Shown: piece after piece, positions 53,659 to 63,729 of the stretch
Numbering within the stretch: position 1 is the first letter of the stretch
Layout: each line of letters starts with the position of its first letter
DNA from: Thermocrispum agreste DSM 44070
GTDB lineage: Bacteria > Actinomycetota > Actinomycetes > Mycobacteriales > Pseudonocardiaceae
NCBI RefSeq assembly: GCF_000427905.1
Contig: NZ_ATYX01000007.1
Span: 248,001-312,000 of the forward strand
DNA: 64,000 nt
Direction: 5' to 3'
The notes under the pieces: model-generated
What the model saw: only the letters and a program-made list of their open reading frames with translations
What the model was told of the DNA's origin: nothing
Database searches by the model: none
Made by a program: the position numbers and the translations under genes

Positions 53659-54360
53659 ATGAACCCGACAGCTGTGACCAACCGGATCGACGACGCAGGC
53701 CGTACCGTCACCCGGATCGAGTACGACGGCTCCCGCAGCCGCCCGCCGGTGCTCGGTGCGCTGGTCTACCTGCTGCTGAACTTCCCGCTTGGCATCGCCT
53801 GGTTCGCCGGGCTGGTCACGCTGCTGTCCCTCGGTGTCAGCACCGCGATCGTCTGGGTGGGGATCGGCGTGCTGGCCATGACCATGCTGCTGTGGTCGGC
53901 GGGTGCCCAGCTGGAACGACGCCGCGCGGAAGCACTGCTGGGCACCGTCATCGCCGACGGGCGGCGGGTGCTCCCGGACCGACCGCTCAAGCAGCGGTGG
54001 CAGGAACGGCTGCGCGACCCGCAGAGCTGGCGTGACCTGCTCTACCTGTTCGCGCTGCTCCCGCTGGGCATCGTCGAGTTCATCCTGCTGCTCGTCCCGT
54101 GGGCGCTGGGCCTGGGGTTCGCCACGCTGCCGATCCAGGTCCGCTGGCTGCCGGGCGAGCCCTGGTACTTCCCATCCAGCGACCTGCCGTGGATCGAGGT
54201 CGGCTCCGCGTTCGAGGCCATGCCGTGGGCCGCGCTCGGCCTGGTGCTGCTGGTGTTCGCCGCCCGGTACACCCAGTGGCTGGCGGGTGTCCATGCCCGG
54301 TACGCGCGATGGCTGCTCGGCCCCCGCCCCCACGGCGCGGTGGCAGGATCGTCTGCATGA
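53659..54360 (+). CDS. sensor-domain membrane protein
   Basis: A 233-residue protein with four membrane segments in the pattern of the actinobacterial sensor domain (PF13796-like): YLLLNFPLGIAWFAGLVTLL, TAIVWVGIGVLAMTMLLWSAG, then WRDLLYLFALLPLGIVEFILL (quoted in parts of at most 20 residues). It has no kinase part. It resembles the N-terminal half of the next gene, which it overlaps in ATGA, so it looks like a duplicated free-standing sensor. Confidence 0.8.
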   Translation: MNPTAVTNRIDDAGRTVTRIEYDGSRSRPPVLGALVYLLLNFPLGIAWFAGLVTLLSLGVSTAIVWVGIGVLAMTMLLWSAGAQLERRRAEALLGTVIADGRRVLPDRPLKQRWQERLRDPQSWRDLLYLFALLPLGIVEFILLLVPWALGLGFATLPIQVRWLPGEPWYFPSSDLPWIEVGSAFEAMPWAALGLVLLVFAARYTQWLAGVHARYARWLLGPRPHGAVAGSSA

Positions 54361-55510
54361 CCGTCGAGCAGCAGGCGAGCTACTGGGCGCGGCAGCCGGG
54401 CGTGCTGCGGTCGCTCGCGTTCATGATCACCGGCTTCCCGCTGCGTCTCGTGCAGTTCGTGACCCTGGCGGCGCTGGTGACGGTCGGGGGCCCGCCACGC
54501 TCCTCTGGGTGGGCATCCCGCTGCTCATGCTCGCCACCGTTCTGGTGCGCTGGTTCGGCGACAACGAACGACGGTGGGTGACGACCATGCTCGGCCGGGA
54601 GATCCCGCCCGCCGACCGGGTGCCCACCGAAGGCCGCGTCCTGCGCCGGTGGATGATCCAGCTCTCCGACCCCACCACGTGGCGGGACTTCGCCTACCTG
54701 CTGCTGATGCTGCCGATCGGGCTGCTGGAATTCGCCCTGGCCGTGATCGGCATCTTCATCGTGCCGATCGGGTTCTTCGTCGTGCCCGCCGTGGGCTGGC
54801 TGCACGCCAACCTCGCCTGCGCCCTGCTCGGCCCGGACAAGGCCCGGCGGGCTGAGGCCCGCGCCCAGCGTCTGCAGGCTTCCCGGGCGCGCGGGGTCGA
54901 CGCGGCCGAGGCCGAACGCAGGCGCATCGAGCGCGATCTGCACGACGGGGCCCAGCAGCGGCTGGTCTCCGTGGCGATGACCTTGGGCCGGGCCAAGACC
55001 AAGCTCGACACCGATCCCGACGCGGCCCGCGCGCTGCTCGAGGAGGCGCACGCGGACGCCAAGCGGGCCGTGTCCGAACTGCGCGACCTGGCGCGCGGCA
55101 TCTACCCGGCGGTGCTCGGCGACCGGGGCCTGGATGCCGCGCTGTCCGCGGTGGCGGCCAAGTGCCCGGTGCCGGTCACCGTCGAGGTGCAGCCCGACCT
55201 GATGGACAACCGTCCGCCCGACGCGGTGGAGACCACCGCCTACTTCATCGTCTGCGAGGCGCTGACCAACGTCGCCAAGCACGCCGAGGCCACCAAGGCC
55301 GAGGTCGCGGTGTGGCGGGAGGACGACAAGGTCGTGGTGCAGGTGACCGACGACGGCCGCGGCGGGGCGCAGATCCGCGAAGGCGGTGGCCTGGCCGGGC
55401 TCGCCGACCGCGCGGCCACCATCGACGGGGTCGTCACCGTGCTCAGCCCTTCGGGTGGACACAGCGGAAGCGGGACGGTGCTTCGTGCGGACCTGCCGTG
55501 CTCCTGGTGA
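54357..55510 (+). pseudogene. sensor histidine kinase with apparent one-base frameshift
   Basis: Start MTVEQQASYWARQPGV at 54357 in one frame; the rest of the protein (VGIPLLMLATVLVRWFGDN... to the HATPase end VLRADLPCSW) lies in another frame. The switch falls at the G5 run 54486-54490; one extra G would restore a continuous protein of about 384 residues. The kinase part is complete: RIERDLHDGAQQRL with the phosphorylated His, NVAKHAEATKAEV, DDGRGGAQ and GGGLAGLADRAA. The change may be a sequencing error in the homopolymer, a true mutation or ribosomal slippage. The downstream regulator remains intact. Confidence 0.75.
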
Positions 55511-55532
55511 GCGGCCGCTAGAGTGCGATGGC

Positions 55533-56177
55533 ATGCGGGTCGTGATCGCCGAGGACGCCGCCCTGCTGCGCGAGGGAGTACAGCGGCTGCTTGCCGATGC
55601 CGGAATCGAGACCGTGGCGGCGGTCGGCGACGGCGAGAAGTTCCTGGCGGCCGTGCAGGAGCACAGGCCGGATCTGGCCATCGTGGACGTGCGCATGCCG
55701 CCGACCCACACCGACGAAGGGCTGCGCGCCGCGCTCCGCGCCCGCGAGCTCGTCCCCGGCCTGCCCGTGCTGGTGCTGTCCCAGTACGTCGAGGAGCGCT
55801 ACGCGGTGGACTTGATCTCCGGTGGCACCGGAGGCGTGGGCTACTTGCTCAAGGAGCGGGTCGCGGACGTGGACGAGTTCATCGACGCCGTGCGCCGGGT
55901 CGGCCGCGGCGGCACGGTGTTCGACCAGGAAGTGATCGCGCAGCTGATGACCCGGGGCAGGCGCAACCCGCTGGACGAACTGACGCCGCGGGAACGCGAG
56001 GTGCTGGAGCTGATGGCGCAGGGATTGTCCAACTCCGCCATCGCCAGCAAGCTCGTCGTCTCGCACGGCGCGGTGGAAAAGCACATCGGCAACATCTTCG
56101 CCAAGCTCGGCCTGGACGGTTCGGGCGACGAGCACCGCAGGGTGCGGGCCGTGCTCACCTACCTCGAGCGCCGTTGA
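55533..56177 (+). CDS. LuxR/NarL-family response regulator
   Basis: A 214-residue regulator. The receiver domain has the acidic pair ED near the start, phosphorylated Asp in AIVDVRMP and the Lys of LLKERV; the C-terminal LuxR helix-turn-helix shows LTPREREVLELMAQGLSN and VEKHIGNIFAKL. ATG at 55533, 23 bases after the kinase stop. It is the partner of the frameshifted kinase and a likely regulator of the facing exporter genes. Its 3' end overlaps the amidohydrolase end by 23 bases. Confidence 0.92.
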   Translation: MRVVIAEDAALLREGVQRLLADAGIETVAAVGDGEKFLAAVQEHRPDLAIVDVRMPPTHTDEGLRAALRARELVPGLPVLVLSQYVEERYAVDLISGGTGGVGYLLKERVADVDEFIDAVRRVGRGGTVFDQEVIAQLMTRGRRNPLDELTPREREVLELMAQGLSNSAIASKLVVSHGAVEKHIGNIFAKLGLDGSGDEHRRVRAVLTYLERR

Positions 56178-57066
56178 GCAGCGCCTTGGGCGTCTCGTAG
56201 AGCACTGCTCGCAGGAACGGCTCGCCCAGCCGCTCGTCCGCGTCCGCCCACTGCGCGATGGCACGCAGCTGCGTCGCGTACGGGTACGGGATGTTCGGAA
56301 AGTCCGTGCCCAAGGCGACACGATGCGGGACGTCCGCCAGCCGCGCGGCCCAGTCCGCCGGCAGCTTCATCAGGCGCTCGCTGAACGGCGTGCCGACCAT
56401 CGTGGTGTCCAAGTACACGCGGGGATAGCGCTCCAGCAGCGCCAGCGCCCGGTCGAACTCCGGCATGCCTGCGTGCGCAAGCACCGCGGTGAGCCGCGGA
56501 TGCTTGGCCAGCACCTCGGCGAAGACGTCCACCCCGGTGTACTCGCCGCGCAGCGGGCCGTGACCACAGTGCACGACGACCGGCACCCCGGCGTCCGCCA
56601 GCATGCCCCAGGCCGGATCGAGCACCGGGTCACGCGGATCGAAGGCGCCGACTTGGACGTGCACCTTCACGCAGCGCGCACCGGCGCGCACAGCTTCCTC
56701 GACGTAGCCGGACACATCCGGTTCCGGATACAGCGTGGCGGTCGGCACCGCGTCCGGCACCTCCTCGGCGAACTGGCGCACCCACTCGTTCAGCCACCGC
56801 GCCATGCCCGGCTTGTGCGGGTACACCAGCGGCGCGAACCGCTCGACGCCGAACTGGCGCAGCATCGCCAGCCGCCGCTGCTCGGTGTGGCGGTACCAGA
56901 CCGGCCAGGAGACGCCGTAGTGCCGCTCGGCTTCGTCGAAGTACGCCCAGACCTTGCGCATCACCCGCTGCGGCAGGAAATGCACGTGGATGTCGACCAG
57001 CCCGGGCAGCCCGAGTTCCCGCGCCCAGCCGGCGATCACGCCGTCGGAAGCAGGACCGAACCTCAC
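56155..57066 (-). CDS. amidohydrolase family 2 protein
   Basis: A 303-residue TIM-barrel hydrolase/decarboxylase-like protein. Metal ligands are in [27 protein letters not shown] and [11 protein letters not shown]. It may hydrolyse or decarboxylate an aromatic or lactone substrate; the substrate is unknown. GTG at 57066 overlaps the smpB stop in GTGA, so it is the last gene in the ftsEX-smpB transcription unit. Confidence 0.85.
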   Translation of the reverse strand: MRFGPASDGVIAGWARELGLPGLVDIHVHFLPQRVMRKVWAYFDEAERHYGVSWPVWYRHTEQRRLAMLRQFGVERFAPLVYPHKPGMARWLNEWVRQFAEEVPDAVPTATLYPEPDVSGYVEEAVRAGARCVKVHVQVGAFDPRDPVLDPAWGMLADAGVPVVVHCGHGPLRGEYTGVDVFAEVLAKHPRLTAVLAHAGMPEFDRALALLERYPRVYLDTTMVGTPFSERLMKLPADWAARLADVPHRVALGTDFPNIPYPYATQLRAIAQWADADERLGEPFLRAVLYETPKALLNGARGR

Positions 57067-57548
57067 CGCCTGCCGTACCGTCCCTTCGCCGCGCGCCCCA
57101 TCACCTTGGCGACCTCCCGCTGGGCGTCCCGCTTGGCGATGTCGTGCCGCTTGTCGTAGGCCCGCTTGCCGCGCGCCAGCGCGAGCTCCACCTTGACCTT
57201 GCCGTCCAGGAAGTACAGCGACAGCGGCACCAGCGACAGCCCGCTCTCCCGGGTCTTGCCGATCAGCTTCTCGATCTCCCGCTTGTGCAGCAGCAGCTTG
57301 CGGTTGCGGCGCACGTCGTGGTTGGTCCACGTGCCGTAGGTGTACTCCGGGATGTGCACGTTGCGCAGCCAGACCTCGCCGTCGTCGACCGTGGCGAACG
57401 CGTCGGTCAGCGACACCTTGCCCGCCCGCAGGCTCTTCACCTCGGTGCCGACCAGCACGATCCCGGCCTCGTAGGTGTCCAGGATCTCGTAGTTGTGCCG
57501 CGCCTTGCGGTTGGTCACGATGACCTTGCGACCCCGTTCCTTCGGCAT
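57063..57548 (-). CDS. smpB: SsrA-binding protein SmpB
   Basis: A 161-residue RNA-binding protein with [33 protein letters not shown] and the C-terminal [23 protein letters not shown] (quoted by ends KRDAQR and KGRYGRR). It delivers tmRNA to stalled ribosomes. The tmRNA gene is 6 kb away on the same strand. ATG at 57548. Confidence 0.96.
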   Translation of the reverse strand: MPKERGRKVIVTNRKARHNYEILDTYEAGIVLVGTEVKSLRAGKVSLTDAFATVDDGEVWLRNVHIPEYTYGTWTNHDVRRNRKLLLHKREIEKLIGKTRESGLSLVPLSLYFLDGKVKVELALARGKRAYDKRHDIAKRDAQREVAKVMGRAAKGRYGRR

Positions 57549-57577
57549 TGCTCCAGCCTAACGATCGCCGCGACGCG

Positions 57578-58483
57578 TCAATGCCGCACGTACAGCCGCA
57601 ACGTCACGTAGCCGACCAGCGCCGAGATCACCATCGAGGTGATCATCAGGATCGGGCCGACCACCACCGCGGTGTACAGCGCGTCGGGGAAGCGCAGCAG
57701 CCCTTGGATCTGCTCCTCGAACGCATCCGGCACGAACAACGGCGGGATGATCAGCAGCCCGGCGATGGCGATCACCGCGCCGATCAGCCCGGCGAACATC
57801 GCCTCGAGCAGGAACGGCAGCTGGGTGTACCAGCGGGTGGCCCCGACCAGGCGCATGATGCTCACTTCGGTGCGCCGAGTGAACGCCGACACCTGGATCA
57901 TGTTCGCGATCAGCAGCAGCGCGGCGATCAACAGCACCACGGAGATGACGAACGCGCCGTTGCGGAACAGGTTCAGCCCTTCCACCAGCCGGTCGACGTC
58001 CTCGCCGCCGTCGTGGATCTTGTCCACGCCCGGCTGGTTGGCGAACTCCTGCACGATGGCCGCGGAACGCTGCGGGTCGACCAGCCGCACGTCGAGTGAC
58101 GCGGGCAGCGCGGTCGGCGAGAGCAGCTCGAGCATCTCCGGGTCCTCGGCGAACAGCTCCCGCGCCTTCTCCACCGCCTCCTTCTGGCTGGTGAAGACCA
58201 CGTCGTCGACCGCGGGGTGGTTCTGCAGCGCCTGCTGCAGCGCCGCGCACTGCGGGTTGGTGGTGCACTGCTCGGCGTTGCGGCTGATGTCCTTGTTGAG
58301 GAAGATCCGCACCTCGAGGTCGTCGATGAAGTTCTGCTCGGTGCGGTTCACCGTCTCGGTGAACAGCAGGCCGGCGCCGAACATCATCAGCGAGATGGCC
58401 GTGGTGAGAATCATCGCGATGGTCATCGTGACGTTCCGGCGCAGGCCGGTGACGACCTCGCTGAAGACGAACTGGGCGCGCAT
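57578..58483 (-). CDS. ftsX: cell-division ABC transporter membrane protein FtsX
   Basis: A 301-residue membrane protein: cytosolic N-terminus, one helix (MTIAMILTTAISLMMFGAGL), an extracellular domain of about 150 residues with two Cys (C53/C59 region ARNAEQCTTNPQCAA), then three helices. In actinobacteria FtsEX activates peptidoglycan hydrolases at division. It follows ftsE by 39 bases. Confidence 0.95.
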   Translation of the reverse strand: MRAQFVFSEVVTGLRRNVTMTIAMILTTAISLMMFGAGLLFTETVNRTEQNFIDDLEVRIFLNKDISRNAEQCTTNPQCAALQQALQNHPAVDDVVFTSQKEAVEKARELFAEDPEMLELLSPTALPASLDVRLVDPQRSAAIVQEFANQPGVDKIHDGGEDVDRLVEGLNLFRNGAFVISVVLLIAALLLIANMIQVSAFTRRTEVSIMRLVGATRWYTQLPFLLEAMFAGLIGAVIAIAGLLIIPPLFVPDAFEEQIQGLLRFPDALYTAVVVGPILMITSMVISALVGYVTLRLYVRH

Positions 58484-58522
58484 CTGACGGACTGTCCTCG
58501 GGTAGGGGTCGGTAGGTGGGAA

Positions 58523-59212
58523 CTACAGGTCTATGCCGTACACACCGCGGGCGTCGTCGCGAACCACACGGCCCTGATCGAGCTCGACCACCCTGCGGCG
58601 CATCGAGTCCACGATCGTCTGGTCGTGGGTGGCCATGACGACCGTGGTGCCGGTGCGGTTGATCCGCTCCAGCAGCAACATGATGTCCTGGCTGGTGTCC
58701 GGGTCCAGGTTCCCGGTCGGCTCGTCGGCCAGCAGCACCAGCGGCCGGTTGACGAACGCGCGGGCGATGGCCACCCGCTGCTGCTCACCGCCGGACAGCT
58801 CGTGCGGCATCCGGTCCGCCTTGCCCTCCAACCCGACGAGCTCGAGCACTTCCGGCACCACCTTGCGGATGGTGTGCGCGGGCTTGCCGATGACCTCCAG
58901 CGCGAAGGCCACGTTCTCGAACACCGTCTTGTTGTTCAGCAGCCGGAAGTCCTGGAACACGCAGCCGATGGTCTGCCGCAACCGGGGGACCCTGCGGCGG
59001 GCCAGCTTGACCACGTCGTAGTTGGACACGAAGACCCTGCCCTTGGTCGGCACTTCCTCCCGCAGCAGCAGCCGCAGCAGGGTGGACTTGCCCGACCCGG
59101 ACGGCCCGATGATGAACACGAACTCGCCCTTGTCGATGTCCACCGACACCGAGTCCAGGGCAGGCCTGGACGAGGTCTTGTAGAGCTTGGTCACGTTCTC
59201 CAGCCGGATCAC
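58523..59212 (-). CDS. ftsE: cell-division ATPase FtsE
   Basis: A 229-residue ATPase with [24 protein letters not shown] and [11 protein letters not shown]. The GTG at 59212 ([12 protein letters not shown]) gives the usual FtsE start and length; a TTG three codons upstream is an alternative. It drives FtsX. prfB lies upstream, but an alpha/beta hydrolase gene of opposite direction stands between them. Confidence 0.95.
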   Translation of the reverse strand: MIRLENVTKLYKTSSRPALDSVSVDIDKGEFVFIIGPSGSGKSTLLRLLLREEVPTKGRVFVSNYDVVKLARRRVPRLRQTIGCVFQDFRLLNNKTVFENVAFALEVIGKPAHTIRKVVPEVLELVGLEGKADRMPHELSGGEQQRVAIARAFVNRPLVLLADEPTGNLDPDTSQDIMLLLERINRTGTTVVMATHDQTIVDSMRRRVVELDQGRVVRDDARGVYGIDL

Positions 59213-59357
59213 AACGGGCAAGCCTACGCCATCGGTTCGTCAAGCCCCGGTTACCCGGGAACGCCGGTGTTGCGATTCACGGGTGACCGGGTGAACACCA
59301 GCGGAGCAGGGCACGTGCTCTTTACCGAAGACGCGGTGAACAGGGCAGGAATTGACG

Positions 59358-60482
59358 ATGCGCGCCAAGCAGCCACGGGTACGGTTCGGGATGCGAACCC
59401 TCGGCATTGCGGCGGCCACGGTGGCCGCCGCCGTCTCCGCCGCGGTGCCCGCGACCGGTCCGGCCGATTCCACCTCCACCAACGGTGCCCCGACGGTCGG
59501 GGTCGTGGAGTACAACCTGGGCGACGACGCGTTCACCGATCGCCGCTGGCTGCACGGGTTCGGCGAGATGCGCGCGGTCGTCCACTATCCGGAGAAGCTC
59601 ACCAGGGACAAGGGCACGGCCAAGCTTCCGGTGGTCGTGCTGCAGCACGGCAACCAAGTGCCCTGCTACAGCCTCGACGCCGCTGACCGCACCTGGCCGT
59701 GCCCCAGGGGCGTCGAGCCGTATCCCAGCAATCGCGGACTGGACTACCTGGGGGAGGCCCTGGCCACGTCCGGCTTCGTGGTGGTGTCGCCCAGCGCGAA
59801 CGGGATCAACAACTTCATGGGCGCGGCGAGCCAGAACGCCCGCATGATCGCCGCGCACCTGCGCCTGTTGCAACAGCTGAGCACCACCGGCGGCGGTCCG
59901 CTCTCCGGCGCGTTCACCGATCCGGACACCGGATTGCCGAAGGCGGTGGACTTCACCGGCGTGCTGGACCTCAGCCGGGTCGGCGTGCTCGGACATTCCA
60001 CCGCCGGAGAGGCCGCGATGTACCTGGCGTCGGAGGACAACCGGCACGAGCTGCCCGCAGGGGTCAGCATCAAGGGTGCGCTGTCGCTGGCGTCCCCCGC
60101 GCCGTCCGGGTTCTTCTCCACCTTGGTCACCGACGAACCGATCGCGGTGGTCTCCTCCGGCTGCTGGTCGCGCGGCAACGAGATGTACTTCCAGCAGGCC
60201 AGGGCCTACGGCGGGAAGCGAGGCTTCCTGCTCCGGGTACGCAAGGCCAACCACAACTTCTACAACACCGAGTGGACCGTCGGTCCTGGCCCGACCGACG
60301 GCGACGACAGCGGATGCCCTGCCGCCAAGGGCCGGCCCACCGCGGAGGACCAGCGACAGCTGGCGGTCACCTACGCACGCGCGTTCTTCCGCTACGCGCT
60401 CTACGACGACTACTCCGGCCTGCCGATCCTGACCGGAGACGAACCGGCCGGTGACGTCGAGACCGACGTCGAGACGTACTGA
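59358..60482 (+). CDS. exported alpha/beta hydrolase
   Basis: A 374-residue hydrolase. The N-terminus has a signal peptide-like stretch (RTLGIAAATVAAAVSAAVPA). The nucleophile elbow is GHSTAGEAAM, an unusual G-H-S-x-A-G in place of G-H-S-x-G-G. VVLQHGNQVPC is the oxyanion region and KANHNFYN the likely His. Function: esterase or lipase; substrate unknown. ATG at 59358 with AGGA upstream. It interrupts the prfB-ftsE neighbourhood in the opposite direction. Confidence 0.82.
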   Translation: MRAKQPRVRFGMRTLGIAAATVAAAVSAAVPATGPADSTSTNGAPTVGVVEYNLGDDAFTDRRWLHGFGEMRAVVHYPEKLTRDKGTAKLPVVVLQHGNQVPCYSLDAADRTWPCPRGVEPYPSNRGLDYLGEALATSGFVVVSPSANGINNFMGAASQNARMIAAHLRLLQQLSTTGGGPLSGAFTDPDTGLPKAVDFTGVLDLSRVGVLGHSTAGEAAMYLASEDNRHELPAGVSIKGALSLASPAPSGFFSTLVTDEPIAVVSSGCWSRGNEMYFQQARAYGGKRGFLLRVRKANHNFYNTEWTVGPGPTDGDDSGCPAAKGRPTAEDQRQLAVTYARAFFRYALYDDYSGLPILTGDEPAGDVETDVETY

Positions 60483-60514
60483 CCGGGCTACTCGGCCTGA
60501 CGTATCGACCGGGG

Positions 60515-61633
<1,119 letters not shown>

Positions 61634-61644
61634 AACGCACCAGG

Positions 61645-62181
61645 TTACCGGGACGTCGCAGACGCCACCGGCGGGCTGGAGCTGAGCGCGTCCACCAGCT
61701 TCAGTGCGGCGTTGGCGTGCGCTTGGGCGAACGCCGCCACCGCGCGCGCGGTCTCGTCCCCCGTGGCCCGTGCCGTCCTGGCCGCGGACTTGGCTTGAGC
61801 GATCGCTTCCTGGTAGTGCGCGCGCACTTCGTCGACCACCGCCGCCCGCTGCCGCCCGGTCAGCCGGTGCGCGTTGACCAGGCGCAACAGCATGGTGCTG
61901 CGCAGGTGGTCGGCCGCCGCGGCGGACTTGAGCCACTGCTTGAATGCCGTCCGCCCCGCGGGCGTAAGCACGTACTGCTGGCTGGCCCGCGCTCCGCGCT
62001 TGCCCGGCCGCACCAACCCGGCCCTGGCGAGCTCGGGCAGCTCGCGATACACCTGGCTGCGGGTGACGCTGAAGAACGCGCCGTACCGTTGCCTGGCGGC
62101 CGCGACCAGCTCGCCACCGGTGGCCGGGCCGTCGTGCAACAGCCCGAGCACCGCGGCGGAGGTGGCGTTCAGGTCGGTCAC
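61645..62181 (-). CDS. PadR-family regulator
   Basis: A 178-residue regulator with an N-terminal winged helix ([41 protein letters not shown], quoted as parts) and a C-terminal helical dimerisation domain. GTG at 62181. It lies 11 bases before prfB on the same strand, which is an unusual pairing. Target unknown. Confidence 0.85.
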   Translation of the reverse strand: MTDLNATSAAVLGLLHDGPATGGELVAAARQRYGAFFSVTRSQVYRELPELARAGLVRPGKRGARASQQYVLTPAGRTAFKQWLKSAAAADHLRSTMLLRLVNAHRLTGRQRAAVVDEVRAHYQEAIAQAKSAARTARATGDETARAVAAFAQAHANAALKLVDALSSSPPVASATSR

Positions 62182-62313
62182 GAGATCACCGTGCCACCGG
62201 TCACCACCGATGTCCACCGGACGGACGTCGCCGACAGCCGTACCCGACGGAAATCCACTGTGGAGGGACGCTTCCGGCACGCCCGCGGTGCCGGAACGGT
62301 CACGACGGGTACG

Positions 62314-63195
62314 TCACCGGTAGTCGGCCACCCACTCCGCTGAGCGCCGCCACAGTTCTTCCGCCAGCTCGGTCGTCGCGTGTTCGCTGGGCTCCTTCGG
62401 CGCGCAGTCCGCGTAGTAGCGGCCGGACTCCCCGGCCAGCTCGGGCGCCGTGGCGCAGTGCACCGAGGTGGCCGCACCGGCCTCGGTCGACCGCATGAAC
62501 AGCTTCATGATCGGGCGGATCGGCCACGGCACGCCGCGCCAGACGTCGGACGCCACCATGCCGGGGTGCACCGCGTAGGTGGTCACCCCGGTGCCGTCCA
62601 GTCGCCTGGCCAGCTCCTGACTGAACACCACGTTGGCCAGCTTCGACACGGTGTACTCCGGCAGGCCGGTGCGGCTGGCCGTCGGGCGGCGCACCGCGGC
62701 GAAGTCGATCCCGCGCGCGGCGAAATGCGCGTCGCTGGACACCGTGACGACGCGCGCGGGAGCGCTGTCCTTCAACCGGTCCAGCAGCAGCTCGGTCAGC
62801 AGGAAGTGGCCGACGTGGTTGATGCCGAACGCCAGCTCGAACCCGCTGGCCGTGAGGCCCCGTTGGCCACCGACCCCGGCATTGTTCAGCAGCACGTGCA
62901 ACGGCTTGTCGTCGCCGAGGAACTCCAGGGCGCACGCCCGCACGGACGTCAGATCGGCCAGGTCCAGCCGCAGGAAGCGCGGCCGCCGTCCGGTGATCGC
63001 GGTGATCTGCTCGACGACCGGGCGTGCGCGTTCCTCGCTGCGGCACGCCAGGTAGAGGTCGGCGCCGCGCCTGGCCAGCTGGACCGCAGTGGCCCTGCCG
63101 ATCCCGGTGTTGGCGCCGGTGATCAGCACGACCCGGCCGGACAGGTCACCGGAGACGTTCTCGTCGGACACACCCACCTCGCTTCCCGACGTCAT
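62314..63195 (-). CDS. short-chain dehydrogenase/reductase
   Basis: A 293-residue NAD(P)-dependent SDR of the retinol-dehydrogenase-like type: TGANTGIGRATAVQLARRG, NNAGVGG, VTVSSDAHF and active-site YTVSK. The ATG at 63195 lies inside a 10-base inverted repeat (63193-63218) that spans the divergent promoter. Substrate unknown. Confidence 0.9.
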   Translation of the reverse strand: MTSGSEVGVSDENVSGDLSGRVVLITGANTGIGRATAVQLARRGADLYLACRSEERARPVVEQITAITGRRPRFLRLDLADLTSVRACALEFLGDDKPLHVLLNNAGVGGQRGLTASGFELAFGINHVGHFLLTELLLDRLKDSAPARVVTVSSDAHFAARGIDFAAVRRPTASRTGLPEYTVSKLANVVFSQELARRLDGTGVTTYAVHPGMVASDVWRGVPWPIRPIMKLFMRSTEAGAATSVHCATAPELAGESGRYYADCAPKEPSEHATTELAEELWRRSAEWVADYR

Positions 63196-63218
63196 AGGCT
63201 GGCCCGCACCAGCCTATG
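63193..63218. promoter_or_regulatory. perfect 10-base inverted repeat in divergent promoter
   Basis: CATAGGCTGG / CCAGCCTATG with a six-base centre overlapping the SDR start codon and lying 35 bases before the YbaB-like ATG. Likely operator. Confidence 0.65.
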
Positions 63219-63252
63219 GTCATCGCACATCGCCTCGTGGAGGAGAACGGGG

Positions 63253-63693
63253 ATGAGCACGCCCAGCGAACGCAGGCAGGCGATCGACGAGTGGGTGGCA
63301 CGCACCGAGCGACGGGCACAGGCCTATCGCGACCTGGCCGCGGAGATCACCACGATCGCTGCCACCGCGGCGTCGCCACGCGGGGTCGCGCGGGTCACCA
63401 CCGATCAGGCGGGCCTGGTGACCGGCATCCAGATCCTGGACGCACACCGGCAGCTGAGCGGCGACGAGCTGGCCAGGGAGATCATGACGGCGATGCGCAG
63501 CGCACAGTCCCGCGTTCAGCAGCAGGTGCTGGACCGGGTACGCGAGCACCTGGCCGACGATCCCGAGGCCGCGGCTTCCGTCGCCGACCAGTACCGCCGC
63601 CGGTTCGGTGCCGAGGGCGCGCCCAGGCAGCAGAACGGGCCCGCGCGCTCGGACGCCGACGACGAGGGATTCGGCAGCGTGTTCGACGACTGA
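63253..63693 (+). CDS. YbaB/EbfC-like DNA-binding family protein
   Basis: A 146-residue protein with the YbaB-type layout: an N-terminal helix (EWVARTERRAQAYRDLAAEI), central strands with GVARVTTDQAGLVTGIQI, and a long helix (LAREIMTAMRSAQSRVQQQV), then a variable acidic tail. In actinobacteria such genes often neighbour secretion or regulator genes. ATG at 63253 with GGAG upstream. Confidence 0.78.
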   Translation: MSTPSERRQAIDEWVARTERRAQAYRDLAAEITTIAATAASPRGVARVTTDQAGLVTGIQILDAHRQLSGDELAREIMTAMRSAQSRVQQQVLDRVREHLADDPEAAASVADQYRRRFGAEGAPRQQNGPARSDADDEGFGSVFDD

Positions 63694-63729
63694 CGAGGCT
63701 GGGCAGGCTCCGGGCGGCGCGCGCCGCGG

